DNA from: Pseudomonadota bacterium
Lineage (GTDB): Bacteria; Pseudomonadota; Gammaproteobacteria; Burkholderiales; Ferrovaceae
Direction of reading: 5' to 3'
DNA: 21,455 nucleotides
Assembly (NCBI GenBank): GCA_021805725.1
Contig: JAJZEH010000113.1
Coordinates: 1-21,455 of the forward strand
Below, piece after piece: positions 13,236-21,455 of this stretch. The translations under genes and the position numbers were made by a program. Position 1 is the stretch's first letter, and each line of letters begins with the position of its first letter. The notes beneath the pieces were generated by a model. The model made no database searches. It was not told the origin of the DNA and was given only the letters and a program-made list of their open reading frames with translations.

Positions 13236-15009
13236 AACGACGATTGGTGAACAGCGAGTTGCCGGGCATGAGCTTGGCCTGTTTTTTGGCCCCGGAAGCC
13301 ACGCGGGATACCTCCATGTACGAGGTGAACAACCCGGGGGGAACCACCACTGCGCCAATGGAAAGTGACGTGATCTCGTGGAACTCTTTTTTCATTTGAC
13401 GATTTTCGGTGAAGTAGCCCCCGCGGTCCAGATCTTCCTGGCTGAAGTAGGCACGGACGGTACGGGAAAATTCTTCCAGTGCTTTCTGGCAACGTTCCTC
13501 CCAGTCCTGGCTTCGGAACAGGATGATGAAATCATCGCCGCCGATATGACCCAGAAAATCCAGGTCACGATCGCACACGCTGGCAAGGATGTTGGCCGTC
13601 AGCTGGATGACGGCATCTCCTGCACTGAAGCCATAGACATCATTGTACGGCTTGAAATGGTCCAGATCACAGTAGCACGCACAGAACGAAGCCTTGCTGC
13701 GCAACAGGCCGTCCACATGTTCGTGAATGGGCACGTTGCCTGGCAACTGGGTCAGCGGGTTGGCGTATTTTGCCGCCTGGATCTGCATCTCGGTAATCAC
13801 CCGAATCAGATCCTGTCCATGGGCCACGCCGTAATAGCGTCCATTGTCGGTGACGATGAAGCCCTGCACCAGATGGCGTCGCTCTGCACTCCCCAGCAGC
13901 TTGCTGATCTCCTGCACCGTAGCCGCTTTGTCTACCAGCAGAGGTTTGGGGTCCATGTACTGGGTACAGGATTTTTTACCGAACAGTTCGTGATGATACT
14001 TTTGGGCAAAACTGCCAAACAGTGCAGAGCGTGTGATCAGGCCCACGGGCACTTCGTCCTCCCTGACCACCGGAATGGACTCGATTTGCGGATTTTCCTC
14101 AAAAAGGTGAAACACCTCATCGTTGGTCTGCAACGTCGTGGCTGGCGTGATTCGGTGAATCACATCACGCGCCACGATGGAATCCCTGCCCCATGTCGTC
14201 TCCCCATGCATGGGCGAGGCGGTGACGCTTTTGATGGTGCGCGCCACATTGTCCGAAACCATGAGCCCCGGGTTGGCATGGGGTCGCGCAAAAAAGTAGC
14301 CCTGTCCATACGGCACGCCCAGGCTTTTGATCAACATGAGTTCGGCATGCGTCTCGATGCCTTCGGCAATGACTTCACACTTCGCGCGTCGGGCAATTTC
14401 CTGAATGGAGCGAACGAACTGCGCCTTGACGGGATCGTTCTCGATGTTCTGCACGAAATGCCGGTCAATCTTGACGAAGGCAGGCCTCAATTCAGACCAC
14501 AGACGAAGACTGGAAAACCCCTCGCCCAGATCATCGATGGCCACTGAAAACCCTTCACTGCAACATTGCGCAACAGCCTGACTCAGCTTTTCAAGACCGT
14601 AATCGACGATCCGCTCACCTTCGGTCAGCTCGATCACGATCTTCGAGGCGGCAATATCCCCCTGATACAGCCCCATGCCCCCGGCGCGTGCCGTGAGGCT
14701 GTGCCGCACCAGGGTGTCGGGACTGATGTTGAGAAACAAACGGCCAGGCAGGCGCATCTGCTGGAAAGACGCCATGAGCACCTTATGGCAGAGACGCTCG
14801 GTCTCATATTGCAGGCCACACTCGGTGGCCGCCTTGAGCAGACTGATGGGCGAATGCAGGGGGCTGTCGGAGGGACCACGGATCAGCCCTTCATAGCCAA
14901 AGATTTCAGCGCTATGGAGATCGACAATGGGCTGATACAAGGCCGTCAGCTGTTCGGTGTTGATGATTTCCCTGACCAGGTCATAATCATCCAGTTCCAA
15001 ATGCCACAT
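13225..15009 (-). CDS. EAL-CBS-CBS-GGDEF cyclic-di-GMP protein
   Basis: A 594-residue cytoplasmic protein that should turn over or sense cyclic di-GMP. The order is EAL first (about 15-250), a pair of CBS domains (about 275-405), then GGDEF (about 412-585), the reverse of the common GGDEF-EAL order. EAL catalytic positions appear kept: E40 (EGLIR), N94, E127, D159-D160 (IDDLGEGFSS in place of DDFGTGYSS), K180, E216 and Q236. The cyclase signature is GGDDF (490-494), a variant at the fourth position, with an RxxD inhibitory site (R481-D484) intact. CBS pairs usually bind adenine nucleotides, suggesting an energy-state input. The ATG has AAGGAGG nine bases upstream. The 3' end overlaps modA by 11 bases. 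Confidence 0.9.
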   Translation of the reverse strand: MWHLELDDYDLVREIINTEQLTALYQPIVDLHSAEIFGYEGLIRGPSDSPLHSPISLLKAATECGLQYETERLCHKVLMASFQQMRLPGRLFLNISPDTLVRHSLTARAGGMGLYQGDIAASKIVIELTEGERIVDYGLEKLSQAVAQCCSEGFSVAIDDLGEGFSSLRLWSELRPAFVKIDRHFVQNIENDPVKAQFVRSIQEIARRAKCEVIAEGIETHAELMLIKSLGVPYGQGYFFARPHANPGLMVSDNVARTIKSVTASPMHGETTWGRDSIVARDVIHRITPATTLQTNDEVFHLFEENPQIESIPVVREDEVPVGLITRSALFGSFAQKYHHELFGKKSCTQYMDPKPLLVDKAATVQEISKLLGSAERRHLVQGFIVTDNGRYYGVAHGQDLIRVITEMQIQAAKYANPLTQLPGNVPIHEHVDGLLRSKASFCACYCDLDHFKPYNDVYGFSAGDAVIQLTANILASVCDRDLDFLGHIGGDDFIILFRSQDWEERCQKALEEFSRTVRAYFSQEDLDRGGYFTENRQMKKEFHEITSLSIGAVVVPPGLFTSYMEVSRVASGAKKQAKLMPGNSLFTNRRYES

Positions 15010-15108
15010 CCTGAAAAACCTCCTTCTGCGCGGGACTATTAAAAGCCCGCCCCACCCTAACCCTGAAAATTGACAAATTCATGACAGGAAGCCGCTAGTG
15101 GCAGCCCC

Positions 15109-17658
15109 CTACCCAAACACCCTGCTTTCGAATGTCACAGGAGGAACGGGATGGGCGAAGAGATAACCCTGACCAAAATCGCAGCCGGCACGCCGCAGCA
15201 GATCGCGCTGGCTGTCCGTTTCGATGCCTTCAGCAATGACCTTGAGCCCCAACTCGTGTCCCATCACGATAATGGCCTTGGACAGGGCATGATGTTGCGA
15301 ACCCGACACCAGGTCTTGCACGAAGGACTGGTCGATCTTGAGATAATCGATGGGAAAACGGTTGATGTAGGATAACGAGGAGTAACCCGTACCAAAATCG
15401 TCGATGGCCACCTCGATCTCGGCATCGCGAAACCCATTGAGCTGCAGATTGACTGAGGAATCGGCGTCCAGCAGCAGGCTCTCGGTGATTTCGATGACGA
15501 TGTTTTTTCCGGACAGGTTCAACGAGCGCATGTAATCAAGCCAAGCGCCCAACCCGCTGACCTTGTCGCGGAACTGTACCGGGGACATGTTGACGCTGAC
15601 CTTGAATCCTGGACACCTGTTCTCCCAGCGGCTCGCCCAGCGCGAGGCCTCCCTGAAAGCCCAGTCCCCAATCTCCAGGATCAGGCCGGTTTCTTCGGCC
15701 AGGGGAATGAACTCGGCCGGACTGATCATGCCGCGTTCCGGGTGCTCCCAGCGCATCAGGGACTCGGCCTTGTTGATGCGCCCTGTGGCCAGATCCACGA
15801 CGGGTTGAAAATGCATGACGAGCTGGTTTTTCTTGAGCGCCCGGCGCAAATCATTGAGCAGCTTCAGCCGGGACTGGGCCCTTTCCTGCAGCGAATGGGT
15901 GAAGAAACTGTAACGGTTGCGGCCGCTGTTCTTGGCGGCATACATGGCCTGATCGGCATTGCTGATCAGGGGTTCGATGTCACTGGCATCGACGGGATAC
16001 ACTGTGATTCCAATACTGGCAGAAATATAGACCTGGCCCTTGACTTCAGAAATCTGAAAGGGCTCGGCCAGGCGATCCAGAATGACCTGGGCAATCTTTT
16101 CCACATGGTCCGTACTATGCAACTGGGGCAGGATGACGGTAAATTCATCACCCCCCAGACGCGCCACGGTGTCTGATTTACGCACACAGGAGACAATGCG
16201 GCTTGCGGCCTCCATCAACAGAAAGTCTCCAGTCTGGTGCCCCAAGGTGTCGTTGACCTCCTTGAACCGGTCAAGGTCGATGAACAGGACACAGACGATG
16301 GAACCATCACGTTCGGCGCGCTTGATTTCGTGACTGAGCAGGTCATAGAACATGTTGCGGTTGGGCAATTCAGTCAACTGGTCAAAGTTGGCCTGGCGCC
16401 AGATCAATTCATTGGTCCGCTTCTTTTCAGTGATGTCGCGGGTCACCCCCAGCAGCGCCGTCACTTCCCCCCTGGCGTTGCGCAACGGGGTTGCATGGGT
16501 TTCCAGCCAGCGCTGAGCGCCCTTTTTGCCCACCATGGGAAACTCGATGGTACCGCTGTCCCCGGCACAAACACTTCGGTGAAATTCGCGGAAGGCCCCC
16601 AGATGTCCGGGATCGACGAATTCTTCAAAGCCGGACTGCTGCGCTTCGCGCAGGCTGTCCACCTCCAGCATGGCCAATCCGGCAGGGTTGATATGAATCA
16701 GCTTGCCTGAAGGCGAGACCACTTTCACGCATTCGGGCTCGGCCTCCAGGATGGCCTTGAGAAAGTCGTTTTGGGCCTTGATGGTCTCGGAGGCACGCTT
16801 GCGTGAAGCCTCACGATCAAAAACATCCAGCGCGTAGGACATATCGCGTGCCATTTCTTCGAGCAGGCGGACGATGGTGTCGTCGAAGGCTTCGGCCTCA
16901 TCGTGATACACCGTCAGGACAGCATAGGGTTTGCCCTTGCGCAGGATGGGAAAGGACCCCATGGAACGCCAGGGTGCTGCTTCCTGGCCCAGCGCGTTGA
17001 CGGTGACGGCTTTCTGCGACTGCCAGGCAGCTGCAGCGGGATGGCTGGCGCCAGACGATGCAACCGCTGTGGAAATGAGCATGCCTGCAAGGGCTTCCTG
17101 CCCCAAACCATGGGCGGCAACCGGGATGAGCTGCCTGCTGCTGCGCTCTCGCCCCACCCAGGCCAGCTTCATTCCGCCCAAATCCACTGCCATCCGGCAC
17201 ACCATTGGAAATAGCGCCTTTTCATCCTCCATGCGCACGATGGCCTGGTTGACTTCGCTCAACGCCTTGTAGATTCTGGATTGTCGTTCCAGTCGCGCCT
17301 CTGCAAGCCAGCGCGCACTGACATCGCGCACCAGCGCAAAGATGGTTTTTTCGCCTTCCTGCATGACGCCAGTGGCGTGAATCTCGACGTGAAAGGTGGT
17401 GCCGTCCTTGCGCCGATGCGTACCGGCAATCTGGACGGTCTTGCCAGGCTCGATTCCGGACCAAAGATGCATTGCGGAAGGCAGATCGAAATCCTGTTCG
17501 ATGTCCAGCACCGACATGCCCACCAGCTCGTGGGCGGCATAGCCCAAACTGGCGGCGGCGTTACGGTTGGCATCGGTGATCCTTCCCTGCAGATCATGAG
17601 CAAAAAATGCGTCTGGTGCCTGTTCCAGAAAAACCCTGAATTTGTCGCTGCCCGTCAT
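15109..17658 (-). CDS. PAS-GAF-PAS-GGDEF-EAL cyclic-di-GMP protein
   Basis: An 849-residue soluble protein with the layout PAS (about 1-115), GAF (about 125-285), PAS (about 295-412), GGDEF (about 415-585) and EAL (about 600-849). The cyclase site is a canonical RLGGDEF (GGDEF at 502-506) with an intact RxxD inhibitory site (RKSD). The phosphodiesterase site is ESLMR (632-636), with NMSPVQFRD, EITES, DDFGTGYSSL, KIDQSFV, EGIET and GQGYLF all present, so both activities could be real. No membrane helix is seen. The ligands of the PAS and GAF domains cannot be told from sequence. It follows the chemoreceptor gene after 53 bases on the same strand, so it is probably in the same operon as the taxis pair. 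Confidence 0.92.
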   Translation of the reverse strand: MTGSDKFRVFLEQAPDAFFAHDLQGRITDANRNAAASLGYAAHELVGMSVLDIEQDFDLPSAMHLWSGIEPGKTVQIAGTHRRKDGTTFHVEIHATGVMQEGEKTIFALVRDVSARWLAEARLERQSRIYKALSEVNQAIVRMEDEKALFPMVCRMAVDLGGMKLAWVGRERSSRQLIPVAAHGLGQEALAGMLISTAVASSGASHPAAAAWQSQKAVTVNALGQEAAPWRSMGSFPILRKGKPYAVLTVYHDEAEAFDDTIVRLLEEMARDMSYALDVFDREASRKRASETIKAQNDFLKAILEAEPECVKVVSPSGKLIHINPAGLAMLEVDSLREAQQSGFEEFVDPGHLGAFREFHRSVCAGDSGTIEFPMVGKKGAQRWLETHATPLRNARGEVTALLGVTRDITEKKRTNELIWRQANFDQLTELPNRNMFYDLLSHEIKRAERDGSIVCVLFIDLDRFKEVNDTLGHQTGDFLLMEAASRIVSCVRKSDTVARLGGDEFTVILPQLHSTDHVEKIAQVILDRLAEPFQISEVKGQVYISASIGITVYPVDASDIEPLISNADQAMYAAKNSGRNRYSFFTHSLQERAQSRLKLLNDLRRALKKNQLVMHFQPVVDLATGRINKAESLMRWEHPERGMISPAEFIPLAEETGLILEIGDWAFREASRWASRWENRCPGFKVSVNMSPVQFRDKVSGLGAWLDYMRSLNLSGKNIVIEITESLLLDADSSVNLQLNGFRDAEIEVAIDDFGTGYSSLSYINRFPIDYLKIDQSFVQDLVSGSQHHALSKAIIVMGHELGLKVIAEGIETDSQRDLLRRAGCDFGQGYLFAHPVPPVTFESRVFG

Positions 17659-17711
17659 CTAAATGGTCTCAATGAGCCGTCTGGCGCATTGTAATCCAGA
17701 ATCTGTGTGAT

Positions 17712-19181
17712 CTATCTATTTGATTCGCTGGCAATGTCAGGGTGTTTTTCGCGCACGATCTCGCCGATCAGCCGCATGACCTCCAGGCTGCTGGCTTCTG
17801 TCTCTTCCAGAACCGTCATGATCTGGTCTTGCAGGCTCTGGTTGGACTGCCATGCACCGTCCATCAATTGCACCATCTGGTGCACGCTGTCATGGACCTT
17901 GCGATGGGGGGCTGCGATGGTCTTGTAGGAACCGAGGTGACCGAACAGGTCCTTCCCGGGCCCTTCATACCACTTGCCCAGGCGACAGCTGTGGTGATCC
18001 ACCCCAACCGCCTGCAGACACTCCGCGCTGGGTTCGTTGAGCGTGACATACGCACGCTGCTTGTAGACGACATGATCCACCTTGACCAACGACGAGAAGC
18101 TCAAGTCATGTGCATAGTCCGCGTTGGCCCTTGTTTGGGAGGAGGAGCGATGGAATTCGTTGAAGCGCGTTTCCATCTGCGCAATCACCGTTTGCGACGC
18201 TGCGGCGCTGGTGCGCATTTCTTCAGACTCCACCTGCATTTGCGACGCTTCGGTCTGCAGCGTTTCCATGATCTTGCCGATGGACTTGGACGCCAGCTTG
18301 GTATTCTCGGCCAGCTTGCGCACTTCGTCAGCAACGACGGCAAAGCCGCGTCCGGCTTCGCCCGCCCGCGCAGCCTCGATAGCGGCATTCAGTGCCAGGA
18401 GATTGGTTTGATCCGCAATGGTATTGATCAATTCCACGGCGCTGCTGATTTCCGCACCGCGCGAATTGAGTTGGGTGATAATTTCATTGGCACGTACGAT
18501 GCGCTCCCCGATGCCCGTGAGACGATCCACCACTTCATGGACGAGTACCTTGCCCGCCTCTGCATCCTCGCAGGTGCGGCTGGCGAGATCCGTAACCACC
18601 TGCATCCGGTCTGTGATGACCTTGAGATCTTCCTGGGTGGAGGCGAGGTTATGCAGCAAATTGGAAGTATTGAGATGGTGGGCACGCGAGATCAGGCCGT
18701 TGTGCATGGACGCCCGCTTCTGCGCAGCCATGCTTTCCAGCAGCACGTTCTGGTTTTGCAACCCTTTCTTGAAGCCCCCATGCAAACCCGAGTCCAGGGT
18801 CTGACGGTAGAATTTTCCTTCAAGATTGCTGCGGAACGTGGTTTCCTGCTCGCGAAAGAAAGCCCCCAATTGATCCAGCATATCGTTGAGGCTCCAGCAC
18901 ACCCGGCCCAACTCGCCTTGATCCGAGACTTCAGTGATGCGGTTGTTGAACCGCCCCTGCGCCACCTCCTCGATCAGCGCGTGAAGTTTATGCAAGGGTG
19001 CCACCCACTGTCGCACCATGACCTGACCCGCCAGCGCGGCTGCAGCCGCGAGCAGGGGAAACAACAGCAGCAGTGGATTGAAAGGCAGCCAGACCAGGCT
19101 GGCGCCCACCAGCAGCAGCGCTGCCAGCGCATTCATCCACAGCAATGCAACGATCCTAGATTGAAAGGATGAATTCGTCAT
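17712..19181 (-). CDS. Membrane chemoreceptor with HAMP, MCP signalling and C-terminal CZB domain
   Basis: A 489-residue methyl-accepting chemotaxis protein without a periplasmic sensor. It has two closely spaced membrane helices (about 10-31 and 35-56), a HAMP domain (about 57-110), then a long coiled coil whose hairpin tip ([21 protein letters not shown], near 255-275) binds CheA and CheW. The C-terminus is a chemoreceptor zinc-binding domain with H370, C399 in [10 protein letters not shown]426 and H430 as the likely Zn ligands. With no sensor domain of its own, it probably receives its signal from the PAS protein encoded just upstream, whose gene overlaps it by 26 bases. This is the arrangement of the Campylobacter CetA/CetB energy-taxis pair. 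Confidence 0.9.
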   Translation of the reverse strand: MTNSSFQSRIVALLWMNALAALLLVGASLVWLPFNPLLLLFPLLAAAAALAGQVMVRQWVAPLHKLHALIEEVAQGRFNNRITEVSDQGELGRVCWSLNDMLDQLGAFFREQETTFRSNLEGKFYRQTLDSGLHGGFKKGLQNQNVLLESMAAQKRASMHNGLISRAHHLNTSNLLHNLASTQEDLKVITDRMQVVTDLASRTCEDAEAGKVLVHEVVDRLTGIGERIVRANEIITQLNSRGAEISSAVELINTIADQTNLLALNAAIEAARAGEAGRGFAVVADEVRKLAENTKLASKSIGKIMETLQTEASQMQVESEEMRTSAAASQTVIAQMETRFNEFHRSSSQTRANADYAHDLSFSSLVKVDHVVYKQRAYVTLNEPSAECLQAVGVDHHSCRLGKWYEGPGKDLFGHLGSYKTIAAPHRKVHDSVHQMVQLMDGAWQSNQSLQDQIMTVLEETEASSLEVMRLIGEIVREKHPDIASESNR

Positions 19182-19674
19182 AACTCAGGCCTTTCCCGGT
19201 CAGGGTTGTTTGCAAAAGCGCGGTGGATGCGGCGATGGCATCCCGTGCCCCGACCCGCTGTTCTTCAGCCAGCATGGCGCGATACAGTTCGCTGATGGTT
19301 TGTACGGCTTCAGCACGCGGCCTGCGACGCACCGAGAAATAACCTTCGATCACCCCCTTGGGGTCGAACAGTGGGGTGATATTGGCAAACACCCAGTAGA
19401 AACTGCCGTCCCTGGCCAGGTTTTTGACGTAGGCAAAGCACTCGTTGCCGGATTCGATCCGTTCCCAGAGTAATTTGAACAGCGCCCGGGGCATGTCGGG
19501 ATGACGTATGATGTTGTGCTGTGCGCCCAGCAACTCCTGCTCGCCATACCCTGAAAACTCGATGAAAGTGCGATTGCCGTAAGTGAGTCGACCCTTCAGG
19601 TCCGTGGTGGAAACAATGAAATCATCCTCCCGCATCACCCGCTCGACCGAACTGGGCATGGTTTTGTTTTTCAT
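19156..19674 (-). CDS. Aer-like PAS-FAD redox sensor (CetB-type)
   Basis: A 172-residue soluble protein, mainly one PAS domain (about 17-120), strongly like the FAD-binding PAS domain of the aerotaxis receptor Aer. Numbered from the ATG at 19672-19674, residues N34, R57, H58, D60, F66, W70 and N85 fall at the same positions as residues I recall as important for FAD binding or signalling in E. coli Aer, including the RHPDMP motif. The remaining 50 residues are helical and have no membrane segment, HAMP or MCP domain; those are on the next gene. A TTG at 19696-19698 could add eight residues, but the ATG keeps Aer numbering. A perfect FNR box lies upstream at 19718-19731. Confidence 0.88.
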   Translation of the reverse strand: MKNKTMPSSVERVMREDDFIVSTTDLKGRLTYGNRTFIEFSGYGEQELLGAQHNIIRHPDMPRALFKLLWERIESGNECFAYVKNLARDGSFYWVFANITPLFDPKGVIEGYFSVRRRPRAEAVQTISELYRAMLAEEQRVGARDAIAASTALLQTTLTGKGLSYDEFILSI

Positions 19675-19717
19675 TACAGGTATCCGTGCGACGAGCAATT
19701 ATCCAGAACTTTCAATC

Positions 19718-19731
19718 TTGATATCGATCAA
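19718..19731. promoter_or_regulatory. FNR box between the taxis operon and the TolC-family gene
   Basis: TTGATATCGATCAA is a perfect FNR palindrome in a 124-bp divergent region. Unlike the other four boxes it is not at the class II distance from an obvious -10 on either side: GATAAT (19698-19703, minus) and TAGAAT (19750-19755, plus) are both too close, by about 8 and 4 bp. Repression, or promoters I have not recognised, are possible. Confidence 0.82.
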
Positions 19732-19749
19732 TTTCTGGAGTTCTTTAGG

Positions 19750-19755
19750 TAGAAT
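19750..19755 (+). promoter_or_regulatory. Possible -10 element of the TolC-family gene
   Basis: TAGAAT matches TATAAT at five of six positions, 43 bp before the ATG at 19799. No good -35 is visible; the expected place overlaps the end of the FNR box. Confidence 0.35.
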
Positions 19756-19798
19756 CAAGGATGTTTTCTTAAAATGATCTTCAAAATGGTGTCCTGTC

Positions 19799-21130
19799 AT
19801 GTCTGTTCGTATCCCGCGGGGCTTGCGCTCTTGCCTGATTCTTGTAATGTCCACCGTCTGCGCGGCACCCTCCTGGGCAGATAACCTGCTCGAAACCTAT
19901 CGCCAGTCCTTTGCCACAGACCCCACGCTTGCCCAGGCCAGGGCGAGCCTCGACGCCGAGATGCAGAGCCGGCCCCTGGCCCGCTCTGCCCTGTTGCCGC
20001 ACATGGGACTGGCCACCGGTTTTGGAGAAAACACCGCCAACATTACGGGCCTGGGCAATCCCATTTCGCAAAGCTATCCATCCAATAACTTTAGCGTCAA
20101 CCTGACCCAAACGGTGTTCAACGGCCAGGCCTGGAGCGCGCTGGCCCAGGCCGATAGCCGCATCCAGGCCAGCGAAGCCGCCCTCGTCTATGCCGAACAG
20201 CAACTGGCCCTCAAGGTGGCCACTGCTTATTTTGGCGTATTGCAGGCCGAGGCCCAGGAACGGGTGGCCGTGGAGCAGGAAAAACTGCTGGACAATATCA
20301 ACCAGCAAACCAGGGCCACCCTGGAAGTCGGCACCGGCGACATCATCGCCGTTCATGAAGCCCAGGCCCGTCTGGATGCCGCACGCTCTGATCTCGTCAA
20401 GGCACATAACGCCGTCACGGTGGCGCGCCGCAGCCTGCAACGTCTGACCCACCAGCCCGTGGGTCGCCTGGACGACCTGGGCCATTTCGAAGCGATGCCG
20501 CCACAACCGGCCAAGAGCGAGCCCTGGGTGGAAACGGCGCTGGCCAATCAGCCCCTCCTCCATCAAAACGAGGCGCAATTGCGCATCGCGCAGGAGCAGG
20601 TGGAATACAACCGCCGCGCCCGCTGGCCCGTGGTCAGTCTGCAGGGCGTCTCACAACATACCCTGGGATCGCCCTTCCCCAATCTGGACATCAACCAGAA
20701 GGGGGCAAGCCTGAATCTCTCCATGCCGATATTCGACGGCGGGCAGATTTCCGCTTCGGTGGACCAGGCCCAGGCCCAGGCCCAGGCCAGCGTTCAGGCT
20801 CTGGCGGGGCTGCGCGATGAAGTGACGCTCAACACCCAGACCGCCTTCCTCAACCTGCAGGACAGTGTGGCCCAATTACAGGCGGCCGAGGTGGCTGCCA
20901 GCTCGGCAAAAGTCTCGCTGGAGGGTACGCGCGCGGGTTTTGAAGTGGGAACCCGTTCCATCATTGACGTGTTGAATGTGGCCACGGATTTCATTCGTGC
21001 CGAACAGAACTATAATGTGGCGCTCTATGCTCATGTGGTATCGCGGGTCAACCTCAAGGCCGCTGCTGGTATCCTGACGGTGGCCGACCTGGAATCCATC
21101 AACACGCTGCTCAGCCATGCGGCTCAATGA
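19799..21130 (+). CDS. tolC: TolC-family outer-membrane efflux protein (type I secretion style)
   Basis: Outer-membrane duct for an export system. The 443-residue precursor has a signal peptide (cleavage near SWA, residue 27) and no lipobox, unlike the lipoprotein at 2083-3546. DNLLETYRQSFATDPTLAQARA at the mature N-terminus is the characteristic TolC opening. Two repeats of long helices follow, with the strand segment FSVNLTQTVFNGQAW in the first and LNLSMPIFDGGQISA in the second, then GFEVGTRSIIDVLNV, a TolC signature near the C-terminus. The ATG at 19799 has only a weak ribosome-binding site. No inner-membrane partner lies next to it here, so it may serve several exporters. It is followed after 28 bases by a PsiE-like gene. 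Confidence 0.9.
   Translation: MSVRIPRGLRSCLILVMSTVCAAPSWADNLLETYRQSFATDPTLAQARASLDAEMQSRPLARSALLPHMGLATGFGENTANITGLGNPISQSYPSNNFSVNLTQTVFNGQAWSALAQADSRIQASEAALVYAEQQLALKVATAYFGVLQAEAQERVAVEQEKLLDNINQQTRATLEVGTGDIIAVHEAQARLDAARSDLVKAHNAVTVARRSLQRLTHQPVGRLDDLGHFEAMPPQPAKSEPWVETALANQPLLHQNEAQLRIAQEQVEYNRRARWPVVSLQGVSQHTLGSPFPNLDINQKGASLNLSMPIFDGGQISASVDQAQAQAQASVQALAGLRDEVTLNTQTAFLNLQDSVAQLQAAEVAASSAKVSLEGTRAGFEVGTRSIIDVLNVATDFIRAEQNYNVALYAHVVSRVNLKAAAGILTVADLESINTLLSHAAQ
20764..20787 (+). repeat. (CCAGGC)4 hexanucleotide repeat within the TolC-family gene
   Basis: Four perfect tandem copies of CCAGGC encode alternating Gln-Ala in a helix of the second TolC repeat. Changes in copy number would keep the frame and only lengthen or shorten the coiled coil by two residues per unit. 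Confidence 0.8.
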
Positions 21131-21158
21131 CGATTGCACCTAGCCATCAGGAAGGAGT

Positions 21159-21455
21159 ATGACCGTGGACTTATCCAACATTACCGGGGCCAAGGGCCAG
21201 ATCCTGAGGGTCTACGGACGAATCATCGACGTGATCGTGGTGTTTCTCATCCTGGTCATGTTGCTCACGTTGGGCGTGGCCTTCGTCGGGGTGCTCTACG
21301 ACCTGTACGATGCCCTGAGCAACCTGCGCCACGAGGTGGCCATCCAGACCCTGGTCATTTCCATCCTGTCGGTCTTTGTACTCATCGAGTTATTCCGCAC
21401 ATTCACCGACTACCTGGAATTTCACCGCATCCGCCTGCGTGTATTGACCGAAGTG
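21159..21455 (+). CDS. PsiE-like membrane protein (5' part only)
   Basis: The gene runs off the right edge; 99 codons are present. The product has a first membrane helix (VIVVFLILVMLLTLGVAFVGVLY), a short loop, and a second helix with VFVLIELFRTFTDYLEFHRIRL, which is the signature of the PsiE (phosphate-starvation-inducible E) family. The function of this family is unknown. The ATG at 21159 lies only two bases after GGAG. A GTG two codons later (21165) has GAAGGAG at an ideal distance and may be the true start. The gap of 28 bases after the TolC-family gene suggests the two are cotranscribed. No Pho box was seen. Confidence 0.8.
   Translation, partial: MTVDLSNITGAKGQILRVYGRIIDVIVVFLILVMLLTLGVAFVGVLYDLYDALSNLRHEVAIQTLVISILSVFVLIELFRTFTDYLEFHRIRLRVLTEV

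Noticed and set aside
13229..13238. CATAACG resembling a ModE half-site at the modA start
   Set aside because: There is no second arm at the required spacing, and the bases are explained by the overlapping stop and start codons.
15030..15050. GCGGG/CCCGC hairpin just upstream of the ribosome-binding site of the EAL-CBS-GGDEF gene
   Set aside because: Considered as a riboswitch or attenuator in the 99-bp gap, but a single five-base stem with an 11-base loop is not enough, and no c-di-GMP or Moco riboswitch core was recognised.
17742..19172. Plus-strand frame of 476 codons opposite the chemoreceptor gene
   Set aside because: It mirrors the MCP coding sequence in the complementary frame; the minus-strand product has unmistakable MCP and CZB motifs.

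Overview
The window looks like a GC-rich chromosomal segment from a Gram-negative, facultatively anaerobic proteobacterium, most likely a betaproteobacterium. It carries HemN, a four-cysteine Fe-S FNR, OmpW, ModE/ModABC, two TolC-family proteins and an Aer-type taxis sensor. The placement is inferred from gene content and protein style, not from a database match. Genes are densely packed. No gap exceeds about 210 bases, and I saw no rRNA, tRNA, CRISPR array or insertion sequence.

Layout. 1-1988 (minus strand): the 5' part of hemN, ompW and fnr. 2083-6350 (minus): a complete four-part exporter of FtsX/MacB-like permease, ATPase, HlyD-type adaptor and outer-membrane factor, with fnr just downstream. 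6561-7127 (plus): a secreted YceI protein divergent from the exporter. 7143-9008 (minus): an uncharacterised membrane protein with a canonical EF-hand loop. 9183-10019 (plus): an outer-membrane beta-barrel protein facing modE. 10030-13235 (minus): modA, a stand-alone molbindin gene (mop), modB, modC and modE. 13225-19674 (minus): an EAL-CBS-CBS-GGDEF protein overlapping modA, a PAS-GAF-PAS-GGDEF-EAL protein, and a two-gene energy-taxis receptor (MCP with HAMP and CZB domains, plus a separate Aer-like PAS-FAD protein). 19799-21455 (plus): a TolC-family protein and the start of a PsiE-like membrane protein.

How it fits together. The encoded FNR keeps the four cluster-binding cysteines and the E-S-R recognition residues that read TTGAT-N4-ATCAA. 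I found that palindrome, perfect or with one mismatch, at five promoters in the window: hemN, ompW, the exporter/yceI divergent region, the outer-membrane protein at 9183, and the taxis/TolC divergent region. At four of them a -10-like hexamer lies where a class II FNR promoter (site near -41.5) requires it. The window therefore reads as a local oxygen-response neighbourhood.

The most striking promoter is that of the outer-membrane protein at 9183. Downstream of its FNR box lie two abutting ModE-like operators covering the -10 and start region, and modE itself is the convergent neighbour. Induction without oxygen and repression by molybdate would suit an outer-membrane channel for molybdate or a related oxyanion; this is a hypothesis. 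The other notable system is the split, CetAB-like energy-taxis receptor with a zinc-binding CZB domain, in a probable operon with c-di-GMP enzymes and next to the molybdate genes.
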